This document shows positions 33,453 through 43,306 of a stretch of DNA of 64,000 nucleotides, in pieces. The stretch is from contig JAFTOX010000004.1 of NCBI GenBank assembly GCA_017463585.1, forward strand, positions 62,001 through 126,000. Reading direction: 5' to 3'. Source of the stretch: Rikenellaceae bacterium (GTDB lineage: Bacteria; Bacteroidota; Bacteroidia; Bacteroidales; Rikenellaceae). The notes under the pieces were generated by a model. The model was not told where the DNA came from, did not search any database, and worked only from the letters and a program-made list of their open reading frames with translations. The first letter of the stretch is position 1. Every line of letters begins with the position of its first letter. A program made the translations under genes and the position numbers.

Positions 33453-36272
33453 TTACTCGGTGCAGCGATCAACCAGATAGACAATCGACGAGTAGGGAAT
33501 GCCCGAATTGGTCGCCAGACCGATCTCGCAGGTGCGCGAGTTCGAGTAGCCCGCCTTGATACCCTTTGCCTCAACCTGCGGGCGCAACTTACGCAGCGCA
33601 TAGGCGTTCACCTCGGGATAGTTGAAGCCTCGGTCGCCCGCAAATCCGCAACAACCAACCTCCTCGGGAACCATCGCACCCGAAGTACACATCTGAGCCA
33701 AACGCATCAGATAGTCGGTCTTGCCCATCTTGCGCATCGAGCAGGTGTAGTGCAGTGCGATCTGCTCATTGACAGGCTTAAAGGTCAGACGCTCAGCACA
33801 ATGCTCGACGATAAATTCGGCAGGCTCGTAGAGTTTCAAGCCCTTCATCACGCTCTTCATTCGGTACAGACAGGGGCTCTGGTCGCACACGATCGGGTAC
33901 TCGCCGTCGTTCGACGCCTTGCGGAGTGCCGCCTCCAACTCAGCCGATTTCTCGTCGGCCTGCTTCGGGAAGCCCTTGCTCTCCCAGATCGTACCGCAGC
34001 AGAGGTGCTCCATACGCTCGGGGTAGATCACCTCGAATCCCGCACGGCGCATCACGCGCTCCATCACGCGGTGCAGAGGCTCCTTGGTCGAGTCCATCGC
34101 CGAGGTACCCATCACCTGGTTGATACAGCTCGGGAAATAGACCACCTTGCGGGGATTTGCCTCGTTCACCTCGCCCTGCTTTGGACCGTCCGAGCCGCGC
34201 GGCATAGAGCGTGTCCAGAGCGGAATCAGACCGCCACTCGCCGCACGAACGCCACGTGCCATAGCGCCAAAGAGCTGACTGCCAAACACTACGCGCAGAC
34301 CATTGACGCCCTTCAAACCCACGCGCATTGCCGACGTAATGGTCGAGAAATTGTCGGCAGTCCACTGTGCAATCTTGTTGGTGGTGGGGGTTGCCTGAGC
34401 CTCACGCAGGTCGTGGGTCAGGTGGCCCGTATTGATCTGTACGGGGCACGAGGTCGAACACAGACCATCGCCTGCGCAGGTCTGCTCGCCATAGTATCGG
34501 TACTCTTTCAGATATGCTTTGAGCAGTTCGGGGTTCTCGCCCGATGCGCGCAGACGCGAGATCTCGCGCTGCGACGAGATACGCTGACGTGCCGAGAGAG
34601 TGAAGCCGCACGTGAGGCAGTTCACCTCGCAGAATCCGCACTCGATACAACGATCGACGTTCTTGTTGGTCAGCGACATCGACTTCAAGTTCTTCATATT
34701 GCACTTGGGGTCGTCGTTGAAGATCACGCCACGATTGAGCACGTTGTTGGGGTCGAACAGCGCCTTCACGTCCTTCATCACCTGCCACAGCTCCTCGCCC
34801 CACTCGTAAGCTACGTAGGGAGCGATGTTGCGACCCGTACCGTGCTCGCCTTTGAGCGAACCGTCGTACTTCTCGACCACCAGACGCGCGATGTCGTGCA
34901 GGAAGCAGTCGAAGTGATTGACGCGCGAGGGATTCGAGAAGTCCTCGTTGATGATAAAGTGGTAGTTACCCTCGATTGCGTGGCCATAGATCACGCCGTC
35001 CTCGTAACCATATTCAGCGATCTTGTGTTGCAGGTCGATCGTAGCATCGGGCAGCACCTCCATCGGGAAGACAACGTCCTCGATCAGGCACGAGGTACCC
35101 GGCTGGCGCATCGCACCCACCGACGGGAACACGCCCGAACGCATCTTCCAATACTTCGAATACTCCTCGGGTTTGTCCGTAAATTCGATCGGCGCAGCCA
35201 GCTGTTCGGGGTGAATCAACGCATTGATAGCCTTAATGTTAGCGTCGAGCTGAGCCTTGTCGCGTGCGGTTGTTTCGATCAGCAGCGCCGTGCCGTCCTC
35301 GGGCAGCGTATGGATAAATGCGGGGATACCCTCCATATGCTCGATCGAGCGGATTGCCAGACGGTCCAGCAGCTCGACACTACCCACGGGCGAGCCCTTC
35401 AACTGCTGCACAGCCTCGCACGCCGTGCGCATATCGTTGAAGTAGAGCATTGCGCTGGCCTTGCAGGGCATCGCTTCGAGGGTCGAGAGGCGTACCAGAT
35501 CGATGAACGCCAACGTACCCTCCGAGCCGACCATCAGATGGGTGATCACATCGAACGGATCGGTGTAATCAACCAACGAATTAAGACCCAGACCGGTCGT
35601 ATTCTTGATACTGTATTTCTTATGTACGCGCGCGGTAAGTGCCTCATTGTCAGCCACACGGCGGCGAATCTCCTCCAAACGAGCAAGGAACTCGGGGTGC
35701 GTCTGGCGGAACTCATCGCGGCTGGCAGGGCTGCCCGTATCGAGCACCGTACCGTCGGCCAACACGATACGCACCGAGTCGATGGTCTTGTAGCTATTCT
35801 CGTCCGTGCCGTTCATACCGCTGGCGTTGTTGGCAACGATACCGCCAATCATCGCCGAGCGCACCGACGCGGGATCGGGACCGAGCTTACGACCGTAGGG
35901 TGCCAACAGCTGATTGACACGCGCACCGATGATACCGGGTTGAACTTCAACGTGTTCGCCCGTGTCGTCGATCTTGATTCCCTCCCAATCTTTGCCCGTC
36001 AGCACCAACACCGAGTCGGTAGCCGACTGACCTGACAGTGCCGTACCTGCCGCACGGAACGTCACGGGGACATCATAACGGGTTGCCGCAGCCACGATCT
36101 TCTGGATCTCCTCGGTCGTGGTTGCACGCACGATCAGCTTCGGCAACAGACGATAGAAACTTGCGTCTGTACCGAGCGCAAAAAGTCGCAACGGATCGGT
36201 AATCAAGCGTTTGCGGTCGATTCCGCCTCGTCGCAGTTCATCATAGAATGACTTGTATTGTGCCTCTAACAT
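33453..36272 (-). CDS. FAD-linked and Fe-S 2-hydroxyacid oxidase/dehydrogenase fusion (GlcD/GlcF-like, YdiJ type)
   Basis: A 939-residue fusion. Residues 1-500 form a flavin domain of the D-lactate dehydrogenase/glycolate oxidase GlcD type (VTFRAAGTALSGQS, GGIVANNASGMNG, HLMVGSEGTLAFI, YGHAIEGNYHFI). Two ferredoxin-like clusters follow: CIECGFCEVNC (near 540) and CAGDGLCSTSCPV (near 600). The last 240 residues hold CCG-type cysteine-rich motifs (HLCCGTIWESKG, VGCCGFAGDRGF) that bind further Fe-S or quinone-linked redox centres. The protein probably oxidises a D-2-hydroxyacid such as D-lactate and passes electrons to the membrane. It is the last gene of the DUF3078-ctpA operon, 33 bp after the 84-residue gene. 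Confidence 0.9.
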   Translation of the reverse strand: MLEAQYKSFYDELRRGGIDRKRLITDPLRLFALGTDASFYRLLPKLIVRATTTEEIQKIVAAATRYDVPVTFRAAGTALSGQSATDSVLVLTGKDWEGIKIDDTGEHVEVQPGIIGARVNQLLAPYGRKLGPDPASVRSAMIGGIVANNASGMNGTDENSYKTIDSVRIVLADGTVLDTGSPASRDEFRQTHPEFLARLEEIRRRVADNEALTARVHKKYSIKNTTGLGLNSLVDYTDPFDVITHLMVGSEGTLAFIDLVRLSTLEAMPCKASAMLYFNDMRTACEAVQQLKGSPVGSVELLDRLAIRSIEHMEGIPAFIHTLPEDGTALLIETTARDKAQLDANIKAINALIHPEQLAAPIEFTDKPEEYSKYWKMRSGVFPSVGAMRQPGTSCLIEDVVFPMEVLPDATIDLQHKIAEYGYEDGVIYGHAIEGNYHFIINEDFSNPSRVNHFDCFLHDIARLVVEKYDGSLKGEHGTGRNIAPYVAYEWGEELWQVMKDVKALFDPNNVLNRGVIFNDDPKCNMKNLKSMSLTNKNVDRCIECGFCEVNCLTCGFTLSARQRISSQREISRLRASGENPELLKAYLKEYRYYGEQTCAGDGLCSTSCPVQINTGHLTHDLREAQATPTTNKIAQWTADNFSTITSAMRVGLKGVNGLRVVFGSQLFGAMARGVRAASGGLIPLWTRSMPRGSDGPKQGEVNEANPRKVVYFPSCINQVMGTSAMDSTKEPLHRVMERVMRRAGFEVIYPERMEHLCCGTIWESKGFPKQADEKSAELEAALRKASNDGEYPIVCDQSPCLYRMKSVMKGLKLYEPAEFIVEHCAERLTFKPVNEQIALHYTCSMRKMGKTDYLMRLAQMCTSGAMVPEEVGCCGFAGDRGFNYPEVNAYALRKLRPQVEAKGIKAGYSNSRTCEIGLATNSGIPYSSIVYLVDRCTE

Positions 36273-36305
36273 AGGTCGGGTAGTTTTATGTTTTTATTTT
36301 TCGTT

Positions 36306-36560
36306 TTATTGTTCAATTTGAAGGGTGTCGGTCGGTGCAAGCGTCAGTGAATCAACCACTTCGACTGCCGTCGAATCTGCCTCGGCGACATCTGCCTCGA
36401 CCGCCGTCGTATCGACCTCGGCAACCTCTTCGGTCGCCTCCGCCACAGGCTCTGCACGCTCGGGCAGCAGCGTGTGATAGTTGTCGAAGTTGAGCAACGC
36501 AAAGGCAATCACAACCACGATCGCCGCCGACGCAATGATGCCGAATATCTTAGTTCCCAT
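36306..36560 (-). CDS. Small single-pass membrane protein, acidic T/A/V-rich tail
   Basis: An 84-residue protein of unknown function. Residues 5-25 form one transmembrane helix (FGIIASAAIVVVIAFALLNF). The remaining 60 residues are acidic and low in complexity, with repeats of the type EVDTTAVEADVAEADSTAVE. No positive charges follow the helix after residue 36. The start overlaps the end of the CtpA-like gene by 11 bp, so translation is probably coupled. The oxidase gene follows by 33 bp. I do not recognise a family. It could tether or regulate one of its two neighbours. Confidence 0.7.
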   Translation of the reverse strand: MGTKIFGIIASAAIVVVIAFALLNFDNYHTLLPERAEPVAEATEEVAEVDTTAVEADVAEADSTAVEVVDSLTLAPTDTLQIEQ

Positions 36561-38214
36561 TTTCTATCTCGTTGGGTTTAAGTGTGTTATCAATATTTTT
36601 CAACTCCTCGATAGCAGCCTCAATGACCGTATCGACCGAGTGAATTTCGGAGTAGTAGCCCGCATCTTCGAGCGCCGTGTTGCGACCAATCAGCGCACGC
36701 AGTTGCGCCTCCAACAGCTCGCGCGAGCGGCGGATATCGTTCCACGCAGGGCGCACCCCATTGCGGGCAGCGTATGCCACAAAGTCGCTCAGCAGCCCAC
36801 GATCCGCGTCGAGCAACGTGCGCAGCTGCTCGATGGTCTGCACCTCGTTGAGTGCCGCGCGGTGGCGATCGCCATATTCGAGCGTGTAGCGATAGAGGAT
36901 ATTGCGACCCACAACCTCGACGTAGTAGCGTGTCACGTCGGTGGTATCCATCGGGATAAAGCGGTCGGGCATAATGCCGCCACCGCCGTAGACCGTGCGA
37001 CCTGCTGGCGTGGTAAAGCGCAGTGAATCAGCAAAATGAATCGAGTCAGCCGAGAACATCTCGTTGTGCGTATATCGATCATAGATCTCGCGGTCGTAGC
37101 CCTCCGTGTCGCCCGTCTTGTACGGTTTTTGGATCGAGCGACCCGTCGGCGTAAAGTATCGGGCGGTGGTCAGTCGCAGCGCCGAGCCGTCGGCAAACGG
37201 AATCTGCTGCTGTACCAAACCCTTGCCGAACGAGCGTCTTCCGACGATCAGACCTCGGTCGTTATCTTGCAGCGCACCCGCCAGAATCTCGCTCGACGAA
37301 GCGCTCTCCTCATCGATCAGCACCGCCACCGCAATGTCCGCCGCCGCACCACGTCCGTCGGAGTACTCCTCGGTGCGCTTGCCGTGGCGATCCTCGGTGT
37401 AGACGATCATTCGATCGGCGGGCAGGAACTCATTGGCAATCAGAATCGCCTGATCCAGGAATCCGCCCGTGTTGCCTCGCAGGTCGAAGATGAGCTTCTC
37501 CATACCCTCGGCACGCAGGAAAATCAGCGCACGCAGCACCTCGGCATACGAATTTTTGGCGAAGGCCGACAGGCGGATAAAGCCGATATTGTCGGTCAGC
37601 ATAAACGACGCATCGACACTCTTCAACGGAATGGCGTCGCGCGTAACCGTCACACACACAGTGTCATTGATCGTGCGGCGTTCGAGCGTCAGGCGCACCT
37701 CGCTGCCACGCGGACCGCGCAACATCTTGACGATGCTATCCTGCGGAATGCGTTGTCCCGCCACCTCGCGGGCGTTGATTCGCAGGATTCGGTCGCCATT
37801 CTGCACACCCGCCTTCTGGCTCGGTCCCGACGGCACAACATTGAGCACCACAACCGTGTCGGTCGCCATATTGAACACCACGCCTATACCGTCGAACTCG
37901 CTTTCGAGCGGCTCATTGACCGCCTCCATTGCCTGCGCGGGGATATACATCGAGTGGGGATCCAACTGCTGAACGAGCAACGGCATCACCCGCTCGGTGA
38001 TCGAATCCATATCGAGCGAGTCGATATACTCGTTCTGAATCAGCGCCATCGTCTGGTTGAGCTTCTCGTATGGCGGGCGCAGCTGTGTCAGCACACGACG
38101 GAACTGCGACTCGGCCGAATTGCGCCCCATCGACTGCCCGAGAACCAATCCCGCAACAACCGCTACGGCCAGCAACAACGGAAAGATGACCTTATTTCGT
38201 GAATTTTTATACAT
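36550..38214 (-). CDS. CtpA-like S41 carboxy-terminal processing protease
   Basis: A 554-residue membrane-anchored periplasmic protease. Residues 8-28 are an N-terminal anchor (VIFPLLLAVAVVAGLVLGQS). A PDZ domain follows (FDGIGVVFNMATD through VQNGDRILRINAREV). The S41 core has LIFDLRGNTGGFLDQA, the catalytic Ser in DEESASSSEILAGAL and the Lys in RRSFGKGLVQQQ. The C-terminal 170 residues are a helical extension seen in Bacteroidota homologues. Such proteases trim C-termini of periplasmic or outer-membrane proteins. It is preceded by a DUF3078 barrel gene (38 bp gap) and overlaps the 84-residue gene. Confidence 0.93.
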   Translation of the reverse strand: MYKNSRNKVIFPLLLAVAVVAGLVLGQSMGRNSAESQFRRVLTQLRPPYEKLNQTMALIQNEYIDSLDMDSITERVMPLLVQQLDPHSMYIPAQAMEAVNEPLESEFDGIGVVFNMATDTVVVLNVVPSGPSQKAGVQNGDRILRINAREVAGQRIPQDSIVKMLRGPRGSEVRLTLERRTINDTVCVTVTRDAIPLKSVDASFMLTDNIGFIRLSAFAKNSYAEVLRALIFLRAEGMEKLIFDLRGNTGGFLDQAILIANEFLPADRMIVYTEDRHGKRTEEYSDGRGAAADIAVAVLIDEESASSSEILAGALQDNDRGLIVGRRSFGKGLVQQQIPFADGSALRLTTARYFTPTGRSIQKPYKTGDTEGYDREIYDRYTHNEMFSADSIHFADSLRFTTPAGRTVYGGGGIMPDRFIPMDTTDVTRYYVEVVGRNILYRYTLEYGDRHRAALNEVQTIEQLRTLLDADRGLLSDFVAYAARNGVRPAWNDIRRSRELLEAQLRALIGRNTALEDAGYYSEIHSVDTVIEAAIEELKNIDNTLKPNEIENGN

Positions 38215-38252
38215 TTCGTTTTCTTCGGTTACTTGTGAGGGCGTGCGGTGAC

Positions 38253-39413
38253 CTACTTATTCTTGAACGTGTAGCTCAAACCAACGCTCAACAGCGTCTG
38301 TGTCTGCACTTTAAGGTGCTGAGCGCGGTTGTAGTAGAGCTGGAACGAGATGTCCGTAGTGAAATATTTCGACGCCTTGAACGACACCGTATTCTCCCAA
38401 CGAACCGTCGGGTGGATCGGCAGCACGGGCTTCTTGTCCGCAACCTTACCGTCGGCAACCCACTGATCGACAGCGGCTACGTAGTCGCCATACTTACGCA
38501 CCTTGTTGTCCAGTCCGATGTTGGTCATCCAACCCGAGAAAGAGTAGAGCGTAGTGCGGTAGCGGAACCACTCGTTCTTGCCCCACTTGCGGTCGAAGTC
38601 GACCTGAATTGACGAACCACCCTCCCATTTCGAGGTCTTGTCGGCGCTTGCCAGACCGTACAGGTAGCCATTCTCACGCACCAAAGCGTTGCGCACGAAG
38701 GTTGCATTCATCGCCAAAGGTGCCAAGTTGATCTTGATCGGGAAGCCCTTCTTGGGGCAGGTGTAGGTCAAACCGAGCGACACATCGAAGTAGGCGGGCG
38801 AGAGCAATGCGCTCTTGCGGTGCTGCTGCTCCTGCTCGATACGTGACTTGTAGCCCGACGCAAATTGGCTACGGAACTTGATAATCGAACTGAAATCCCA
38901 ATTCTTCGAGAACTGGATCGCGGGCTTGGTTTCGAGCAGGAACTCGTCCTGATTCTTGAACCAGATACCCTTGTTGTCGACCGTACCGTCTTCGAGCTTG
39001 GTTTCGACCTTCATTCGGTTGTAGCCGAACTTGGCATCGACCTTATTGTTGATCACAAACTTACCCTTTTTGAATTCGTGTTTGAGCAAAACCTTTGCCA
39101 GAGCTGCCACGGCGTTGTCACCACCCGAGTTCTCGATCCACGCATCGTTGTACGAGGTCATCGTGCCCTGAATCGAGGCGGTGAACTCGAACTTGTTGCG
39201 CTCCTTGCGGATCGCCGCACGCTCGGCACGGTAGCGAGCCTGGTTGAAATATTCGGTGCTCACCTCCGAACGGGTGACCGTGTCCTTGTGATTCACAACC
39301 TCCTTCGAGGTGGGACGGGTTTTGACGTTGTCGATGGTAAACTGCGCCTGTGCTCGCTCGGTAGCCACCAGAGCCGCCAACGCAAAGAGTGTGTATAGTG
39401 CTTTTCTGTTCAT
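38253..39413 (-). CDS. DUF3078 family outer-membrane beta-barrel protein
   Basis: A 386-residue exported protein with a signal peptide ending at about ATERAQA (residue 23). The mature part alternates polar and aromatic or hydrophobic residues in short strands (EFTASIQGTMTSYNDAWIE, WFKNQDEFLLETKPAIQF). It ends with LLSVGLSYTFKNK, the aromatic C-terminal strand signature of outer-membrane barrels. The content fits the Bacteroidota-specific DUF3078 family, whose function is unknown. It is the first gene of a four-gene operon. Confidence 0.85.
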   Translation of the reverse strand: MNRKALYTLFALAALVATERAQAQFTIDNVKTRPTSKEVVNHKDTVTRSEVSTEYFNQARYRAERAAIRKERNKFEFTASIQGTMTSYNDAWIENSGGDNAVAALAKVLLKHEFKKGKFVINNKVDAKFGYNRMKVETKLEDGTVDNKGIWFKNQDEFLLETKPAIQFSKNWDFSSIIKFRSQFASGYKSRIEQEQQHRKSALLSPAYFDVSLGLTYTCPKKGFPIKINLAPLAMNATFVRNALVRENGYLYGLASADKTSKWEGGSSIQVDFDRKWGKNEWFRYRTTLYSFSGWMTNIGLDNKVRKYGDYVAAVDQWVADGKVADKKPVLPIHPTVRWENTVSFKASKYFTTDISFQLYYNRAQHLKVQTQTLLSVGLSYTFKNK

Positions 39414-39448
39414 ATCGCGCTTTTATTTCATATAGGTAAACATTCGAA

Positions 39449-39456
39449 CAAAGGTA
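39449..39456 (-). promoter_or_regulatory. -7 box for the DUF3078-ctpA operon
   Basis: Minus-strand TACCTTTG, 35 bp before the ATG at 39413. Confidence 0.5.
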
Positions 39457-39512
39457 GCAATTTTCACTCGAAAATGAAAATATAAACGCAGGATAAATTG
39501 AGAATTCAAGAT

Positions 39513-39730
39513 TAATCCTGCTACGCAGGCTTTTCCTCCTTCGGCTGAGCCCGCGAGTGTGTGGCAAAATCAGATATTTTGCCAATATTCTTTTATAGAT
39601 TTTATCAAAGTAAATAATCTTGAATTTTGCTTTTTGAATCTCATCATTGGCGATTTCTCTGAAATCGACACACACTCGGTGGCTCGTGCGACTTGTCGCA
39701 CGCCCCCCCAGCCACCGAGTGTGCTTGTCG
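39513..39730 (+). repeat. Composite hairpin element I plus a truncated copy
   Basis: The divergent spacer 39414-39847 contains a fragment of the small-palindrome module (AATCCTGCTACGCAGG, 39513-39530). It also has a right half only of a CGAGTGTG-type hairpin with its GGCAAAAT short hairpin (39548-39582). A complete unit follows: short hairpin 39651-39667 (CGATTTC-TCT-GAAATCG) and a bulged hairpin with arms 39671-39684 and 39710-39723 (CACACTCGGTGGCT, all 14 pairs), inner stem 39685-39702 (CGTGCGAC/GTCGCACG) and bulge CCCCCCC (39703-39709). The remainder of the spacer up to 39847 is AT-rich and presumably holds the GH18 promoter. Confidence 0.83.
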
Positions 39731-39847
39731 CCAATCTTATATCTATTTATATTTTAACTATTCAAAAATTTTCTGTAATTTTACAAAAATTTTATCGCCA
39801 CAACACACACGACACACACGTTTCTAACTAACATATTAATTGGCACA

Positions 39848-40900
39848 ATGAAAAAATTACTCGTCGCACTGCTCGCTTTGGTGACCGTATCGTGCTCGGA
39901 AAAGCCCCAAGCCGAGGTCGCACCACCGAACAAAGTCCTCATCGCCTATGTGACCTCGTGGTCGAAGCGCGATGTTGATCCTCAGTATCTTACGCACATC
40001 AATTACGCCTTCGGTCACGTCGATTCGACCTTCGACCGTGTGCGCGTCGACAACCCCAAGCGTCTGCGAAAAATCGTGCAGCTCAAAAAGAGCCACCCCC
40101 ACCTGAAAGTGCTCCTTTCGATCGGTGGTTGGGGCAGCGGCAATTTCAGCGAGATGGCCTCCGACTCGGTGCTGCGTTGGAGCTTTGCGCAGGATTGCGC
40201 AGCGAAGGTTGAGGAGTTCGAGCTGGACGGTATCGACATCGATTGGGAGTATCCTACTTCGGGCGTGGCGAAGATCTCATACTCGCCCGAAGATACTGAT
40301 AACTACACACTTATGATGCGCGATATCCGTCGTGCGATCGGCTCGGACAAGCTCCTCACGCACGCAACGTCCGCCACGGGCAACTACATCGATTTCCGCG
40401 CGATCGACCAATATATCGACTACACCAACGTGATGGCTTACGATTTGGGTTGGGCGCCGTACCACAATTCGCCACTCTATCAGACGGAGCATATGGAGAA
40501 AATCTGTGTCGATGACGCGGTCAAAAACCACCTCGCCGCAGGCGTGCCACCCGAGAAGATGGTGCTCGGTCTGGCGTTCTACGGTCGTGGCAAGAAGGGC
40601 TTCCCCCGCCAGCGCGATCTGACTCAGGCTCACTTGGTTGAGGGCGATTACACCTTCCGTTGGGACCCCAAGGGACAGGTGCCCTACATCGTCGATGCGA
40701 GTGGCGAGCTGGTCTTCGGCTACGAGAACGAGAGCTCGCTGGCAATCAAAGCCGAGTATATCCTCGAACAGGGGTTGAAGGGCGGAATGTATTGGTCGTA
40801 CGAGGGCGACAATGCCGAGGGCGACCTGCGTCGTTGCGTGTTCAAGGTGCTCAACCGTAACCGCAACCCGCAGAAGGAAAATCCGAGTGGCAAACGATAG
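39848..40900 (+). CDS. Glycoside hydrolase family 18 lipoprotein (chitinase / endo-N-acetylglucosaminidase-like)
   Basis: A 350-residue lipoprotein with a short signal and lipobox LVTVSCSEK (Cys17). The GH18 barrel starts at KVLIAYVTSW. It has the second conserved strand VLLSIGGWGSG and the catalytic motif DGIDIDWEYP (D-x-x-D-x-D-x-E, the acid/base Glu being the last). MAYDLGWAP and the late Trp in GGMYWSYEGD line the substrate cleft. All expected catalytic residues are present, so it should be active on a GlcNAc-containing glycan. Whether this is chitin, peptidoglycan or host N-glycan is not clear. nfo follows after 59 bp with its own -7 box. Confidence 0.92.
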   Translation: MKKLLVALLALVTVSCSEKPQAEVAPPNKVLIAYVTSWSKRDVDPQYLTHINYAFGHVDSTFDRVRVDNPKRLRKIVQLKKSHPHLKVLLSIGGWGSGNFSEMASDSVLRWSFAQDCAAKVEEFELDGIDIDWEYPTSGVAKISYSPEDTDNYTLMMRDIRRAIGSDKLLTHATSATGNYIDFRAIDQYIDYTNVMAYDLGWAPYHNSPLYQTEHMEKICVDDAVKNHLAAGVPPEKMVLGLAFYGRGKKGFPRQRDLTQAHLVEGDYTFRWDPKGQVPYIVDASGELVFGYENESSLAIKAEYILEQGLKGGMYWSYEGDNAEGDLRRCVFKVLNRNRNPQKENPSGKR

Positions 40901-40919
40901 CAATATTGCAAAATTATCG

Positions 40920-40927
40920 TAGCTTTG
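40920..40927 (+). promoter_or_regulatory. -7 box for nfo
   Basis: TAGCTTTG, 33 bp before the nfo ATG at 40960. Confidence 0.45.
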
Positions 40928-40959
40928 TAGGAGAAAACCGAAAAAAACGATAGACAATT

Positions 40960-41805
40960 ATGAAGTTTTTTGGAGCACACGTAAGTGCGTCGGGCGGTGT
41001 CGAGAATGCACCCCGAAACGCCTCAGCCATAGGTGCAACGGCCTTTGCGCTATTCACCAAGAACCAGCGCCAATGGCGTTCGGCACCCCTCTCGGCAGCG
41101 TCGATCGAGGCCTTCGGTCGTGAGCTCGCCGCAGCAGCGATCGACCCCCGCCACGTGTTGCCGCACGACAGCTACCTGATCAACCTCGGACACCCCGAGG
41201 AGGAGGGTTTGGAGCGTTCGCGCGAGGCCTTTTTGGACGAAATGCAGCGTTGCGAGCAGCTCGGGCTCGACCGCCTCAATTTCCACCCCGGCTCGCACCT
41301 GAAAAAGATCTCGGTAGAGGAGTGTTTGGACCGTGTGGCTGAGTCGATTAACATCGCCCTGCGAGCAACAAAGGGCGTTACCGCAGTGATCGAAAATACC
41401 GCAGGTCAGGGCTCGAACGTGGGCTTCGCTTTCTGGCAGTTGCGAAGGATTATCGACGGCGTTGAGGATCGCTCGCGCGTGGGCGTCTGCCTCGATACTT
41501 GCCACTCATTTGCAGCGGGTTACGACCTCTCGTCGGAGTTGGCGTGCGAGCGAACGTTCGAGGAGTTTGACCGCGAAGTGGGATTCGAATACCTGCGTGG
41601 CGTGCATCTCAACGACGCCCTGCGTCCGCTGGGTAGTCGCATCGACCGCCACACCCCGCTCGGTGAGGGTCAGATCGGTTGGGATTGCTTCCGATTTATC
41701 GCCCGCGACAGCCGTTTCGACGACCTGCCGCTGATCCTCGAAACCCCCGACGAGAGCCGTTGGGCAGAGGAGATCGAAATCTTGAATAAATTTGCAAACG
41801 AATGA
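40960..41805 (+). CDS. nfo: Endonuclease IV (AP endonuclease)
   Basis: A 281-residue TIM-barrel enzyme that cleaves abasic sites in base excision repair. The trinuclear zinc ligands are all visible: H in LNFHPGSH, E in [10 protein letters not shown] and H in [14 protein letters not shown] in GVHLNDA, D and H in [11 protein letters not shown], and E in LILETPDES. The N-terminus GAHVSASGG is the family signature. Length is usual. Its stop overlaps the start of the downstream esterase (ATGA), which suggests coupling. Confidence 0.96.
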   Translation: MKFFGAHVSASGGVENAPRNASAIGATAFALFTKNQRQWRSAPLSAASIEAFGRELAAAAIDPRHVLPHDSYLINLGHPEEEGLERSREAFLDEMQRCEQLGLDRLNFHPGSHLKKISVEECLDRVAESINIALRATKGVTAVIENTAGQGSNVGFAFWQLRRIIDGVEDRSRVGVCLDTCHSFAAGYDLSSELACERTFEEFDREVGFEYLRGVHLNDALRPLGSRIDRHTPLGEGQIGWDCFRFIARDSRFDDLPLILETPDESRWAEEIEILNKFANE

Positions 41806-42656
41806 ATATGAAACGTTTAATGTTATTGGTTGCTGCGCTTGTCGTGGCATTTGCGGCCTCGGCACAGAGCCGCCTCATTGAGTGCAAAATGGAGAGCAAA
41901 CTGCTCGGCAAGGAGAAGGAGTATTCGATCTATCTGCCCTCGGGTTACGACAAATCGGATCGCTCGTACCCCGTTCTCTATCTGCTGCACGGTGCCAACG
42001 GAACCCACACCTCGTGGCCCACGTCGGGCAATGCCAAGCGCATTATCGACGCGGTGATCAAGGAGGGTCGTTCGCTGCCGATGGTGATCGTGATGCCCGA
42101 CGCCTCGGGCGAGGGCGAGGATCACAACGGTCTGAATTTCGGCTACTTCGATCAGACCAATTGGCCCTACGAGCGCTTCTTCATCGAGGAGTTTATCCCC
42201 TACATCGAGCGTACTTATCGCATTAAGGCGGACAAGCGCACGCGCGCCATTGCGGGTCTGTCGATGGGCGGCTACGGCACGGCGTTCTACGCAATGCGCC
42301 ACCCCGAACTCTTCTCGTCGGCTTGTCCGATCAGCGCCCGAATGAGTGGCACGCCGGGTAACAAAAACCGTTCATATACCGACGAATACATCACGACACT
42401 CGACTCGCTTGCGGGCGTGAAATTGGCTGCGGCGCTGACCGACGACGAGGCAAAGGCTGTTCGCACGGTGCGTTGGCGTGTTGATTGTGGCGACGACGAC
42501 TATCTGTTCGACGGCAACATCGATTTCGTGCGTGCGCTGCGTTCGCATAAGGTTGCGGTTGAGCTGCGTGTGCGCGACGGCGGTCACTCGTGGATCTATT
42601 GGCAGACCGCTCTGCCCGATATTCTGACCTACGTTTCGATCGGCTTCGCTGAGTAA
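41802..42656 (+). CDS. Secreted esterase, esterase D / feruloyl esterase-like
   Basis: A 284-residue exported alpha/beta hydrolase with a signal peptide ([20 protein letters not shown]; the alternative ATG is two codons in). The oxyanion region is [13 protein letters not shown], the nucleophile lies in [12 protein letters not shown] (near residue 152), the Asp in [11 protein letters not shown] and the His in [10 protein letters not shown]. The pattern matches the putative-esterase family that includes mycolyltransferases, feruloyl and tributyrin esterases. It overlaps nfo by 4 bp. A terminator lies at 42688-42722. The substrate is unknown, perhaps acylated plant or host glycans. Confidence 0.88.
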   Translation: MNMKRLMLLVAALVVAFAASAQSRLIECKMESKLLGKEKEYSIYLPSGYDKSDRSYPVLYLLHGANGTHTSWPTSGNAKRIIDAVIKEGRSLPMVIVMPDASGEGEDHNGLNFGYFDQTNWPYERFFIEEFIPYIERTYRIKADKRTRAIAGLSMGGYGTAFYAMRHPELFSSACPISARMSGTPGNKNRSYTDEYITTLDSLAGVKLAAALTDDEAKAVRTVRWRVDCGDDDYLFDGNIDFVRALRSHKVAVELRVRDGGHSWIYWQTALPDILTYVSIGFAE

Positions 42657-42687
42657 CGGACGAAAATTTTTCAGAAAAACGCAAAAA

Positions 42688-42722
42688 AATGCACCCGCGA
42701 TGCAACGAAGCGGGTGCATTTT
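42688..42722 (+). terminator. Intrinsic terminator after the esterase gene
   Basis: TGCACCCGC pairs with GCGGGTGCA around a loop of about 10 nt. AAAAAAA precedes it and a T-rich stretch follows, so it can act in both directions. Confidence 0.8.
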
Positions 42723-42764
42723 GCGTCTATAATATAAAAGGCTAATCAAAACTAATCCAAGGCT

Positions 42765-43277
42765 ATGAAACGAACACTTCTACTCATTGCGTTTTTGTGC
42801 GCAACCATCGCCGCCTCGGCTCAATCGCCCGCCAGCGGCTACCGCAGTTATGTCGATTTGGGATATACGTTTGCCGCAGGTGCGCAATCTCCCGAGGGTC
42901 ATCTCGACCTTGCGACTTCGCACGGATATATTCACAATGGGTGGCTCTATGCCGGTGGCGGAGTTGGGCTGTCGTGGTTTGTTCCTCACGAGGTGGCAAT
43001 GCCTATTTTTGGTGAGGTGCGCGGATTTATCCCCAATAAGAGGGGGTCGGTTAAACCCTATTTCGGTCTGCGTGCGGGTGTGTCGTGCGGTATTTCCGAG
43101 ATCTTTTCCGAGAATTGGGGCGGTGAGTACCAAGGTTCGGGCGCCTATATGGTATCGACGTTTGGAGTTGAGGACCGACGTTTTGATTATTCGATTTCCT
43201 ACGTTTGGCAACGCAATTATGGCTATAATGTCGGCAATGGCATAATGCTCCGCATCGGCTATCGATTCGGCAAGTAA
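42765..43277 (+). CDS. Small exported beta-barrel-like protein, 170 aa
   Basis: A hypothetical exported protein with a clear signal peptide (residues 1-20, ending ATIAASAQ). The mature part is rich in G, Y and F with short alternating strands (WLYAGGGVGLSWFV, VKPYFGLRAGVSCG, FDYSISYVWQRNYGYNVG). It ends MLRIGYRFGK, an aromatic-rich last strand like that of small outer-membrane barrels. No family is recognised. It is flanked by terminators at 42688 and 43307, so it is probably transcribed alone. Confidence 0.7.
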   Translation: MKRTLLLIAFLCATIAASAQSPASGYRSYVDLGYTFAAGAQSPEGHLDLATSHGYIHNGWLYAGGGVGLSWFVPHEVAMPIFGEVRGFIPNKRGSVKPYFGLRAGVSCGISEIFSENWGGEYQGSGAYMVSTFGVEDRRFDYSISYVWQRNYGYNVGNGIMLRIGYRFGK

Positions 43278-43306
43278 GATAGGCGCAATGCGCTCCCCGC
43301 AAACAA

